NCBI RefSeq assembly: GCF_020102855.1
Contig: NZ_JADHZD010000004.1
Coordinates: 1 to 64,000, forward strand
Length of the DNA: 64,000 bases
Source of the DNA: Nocardioides lacusdianchii
Lineage (GTDB): Bacteria; Actinomycetota; Actinomycetes; Propionibacteriales; Nocardioidaceae
Direction of reading: 5' to 3'
Shown here: positions 63,676-64,000 of the stretch, piece by piece
Numbering within the stretch: position 1 is the first letter of the stretch
How the letters are laid out: each line of letters begins with the position of its first letter
The notes under the pieces: model-generated
Seen by the model: only the letters and a program-made list of their open reading frames with translations
What the model was told of the DNA's origin: nothing
Databases searched by the model: none
Made by a program: the position numbers and the translations under genes

Positions 63676-64000
63676 ATGTCTGACACCAGCACCGCAGACC
63701 CGGATCTCGACGACGAGGGCGGGCTCAAGCGGTCGATCACCGGCAAGCAGCTGTTCTTCTACACCCTGGGCGACGTGCTCGGCTCCGGCATCTACGTCCT
63801 CGTCGGACTCGTCGCGGCTGCGGTCGGCGGGGCCTTCTGGATCGCCTTCGCACTCGGTGTGACCGTGGCGGCCATCACGGGTTCGGCGTACGCCGAGCTG
63901 GTGACCAAGTACCCCCAGGCGGCGGGTGCCTCGCTCTACGTCAACAAGGCGTTCGGCAACAGGGCGCTCACGTTCCTGACGACCGTGTCGTTCCTGGCGG
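63676..64000 (+). CDS. APC-family amino acid permease, C-terminally truncated at window edge
   Basis: Only about 108 residues are visible; the gene continues beyond 64000. MSDTSTADPDLDDEGGLKRS is followed by TGKQLFFYTLGDVLGSGIYV, where the GSGIY segment in helix 1 is the APC substrate-binding hallmark, then two more helices (AAVGGAFWIAFALGVTVAAI) and YAELVTKYPQAAGASLYVNK, typical of the helix 2-3 region. ATG 63676 lies 3 nt after GGAG, so spacing is poor and the start is provisional. Probable role: uptake or exchange of an amino acid or polyamine. Confidence 0.8.
   Translation, partial: MSDTSTADPDLDDEGGLKRSITGKQLFFYTLGDVLGSGIYVLVGLVAAAVGGAFWIAFALGVTVAAITGSAYAELVTKYPQAAGASLYVNKAFGNRALTFLTTVSFLA

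Overview
The window looks like chromosome of a high-GC actinobacterium, most likely a Nocardioides-type member of the Propionibacteriales; the genus is an inference from gene content. Supporting signs are extreme GC bias at third codon positions, a mycothiol-dependent formaldehyde dehydrogenase, an F420-type luciferase-like oxidoreductase, a GAF-ANTAR regulator, a DUF222/HNH (13E12-type) gene, a GroEL with a Gly-His tail, and a groES-groEL ... guaB-guaB3 ... choD-like ... guaA order resembling that of other actinobacteria. I see no tRNA, rRNA, CRISPR array, phage or complete insertion sequence. It is mostly ordinary core and accessory chromosome with short palindromic repeats scattered between, and once inside, genes.

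Layout. 1-4.1 kb: a type VII-secretion-like helical protein pair (the second runs off the left edge), a lipoprotein, and a SigE-type ECF sigma factor coupled to a membrane-anchored partner. 4.2-9.9 kb: mscR plus a metallo-beta-lactamase partner, an XRE regulator, a GH3 lipoprotein and a THUMP-like methyltransferase. 9.9-12.3 kb: tandem CIRCE operators, groES, an intercistronic hairpin, groL and a strong terminator. 12.3-29.2 kb: ACT-GNAT fusion, GT-C-like membrane protein, guaB, secreted metalloprotease, TetR regulator, CHAP protein, guaB3, glpD, a succinate-semialdehyde dehydrogenase, a GMC oxidoreductase and guaA. 29.2-31.3 kb: a frameshifted GNAT pseudogene, a DUF222 HNH gene and palindromic repeats. 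31.3-38.8 kb: small membrane protein, VOC protein, a sodium:solute symporter with a two-helix partner, a lipoprotein coupled to methionine aminopeptidase, an MMPL transporter and a GDPD. 38.8-47.4 kb: acyl-CoA synthetase, phosphoesterase and many small stand-alone genes. 47.4-50.5 kb: an acyl-CoA dehydrogenase / MpaB-like / LLM operon behind a perfect palindrome. 50.5-59.9 kb: a heterodimeric ABC exporter, hydrolase, YbaK-like protein, two tandem GDPDs and a class V PLP enzyme. 59.9-64 kb: a PspC-type envelope-stress module with a two-component system, and the start of an APC permease.

Three features go beyond single-gene annotation. First, at least 17 genes have a TANNNT hexamer 6 or 7 nt before their start codon and lack a convincing Shine-Dalgarno, the signature of leaderless transcription; I used it to choose starts. 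Second, two families of palindromic repeats sit at gene borders, where they supply stop or start codons, and one copy lies in frame inside the DUF222 gene. Third, the ABC exporter has lost both halves of the same composite ATP site while keeping the other intact. No single large unknown system stands out. The best candidates for undescribed function are the palindrome-controlled LLM/MpaB/acyl-CoA dehydrogenase operon, the PspC module, and a small PspC gene whose only plausible start is ACG.
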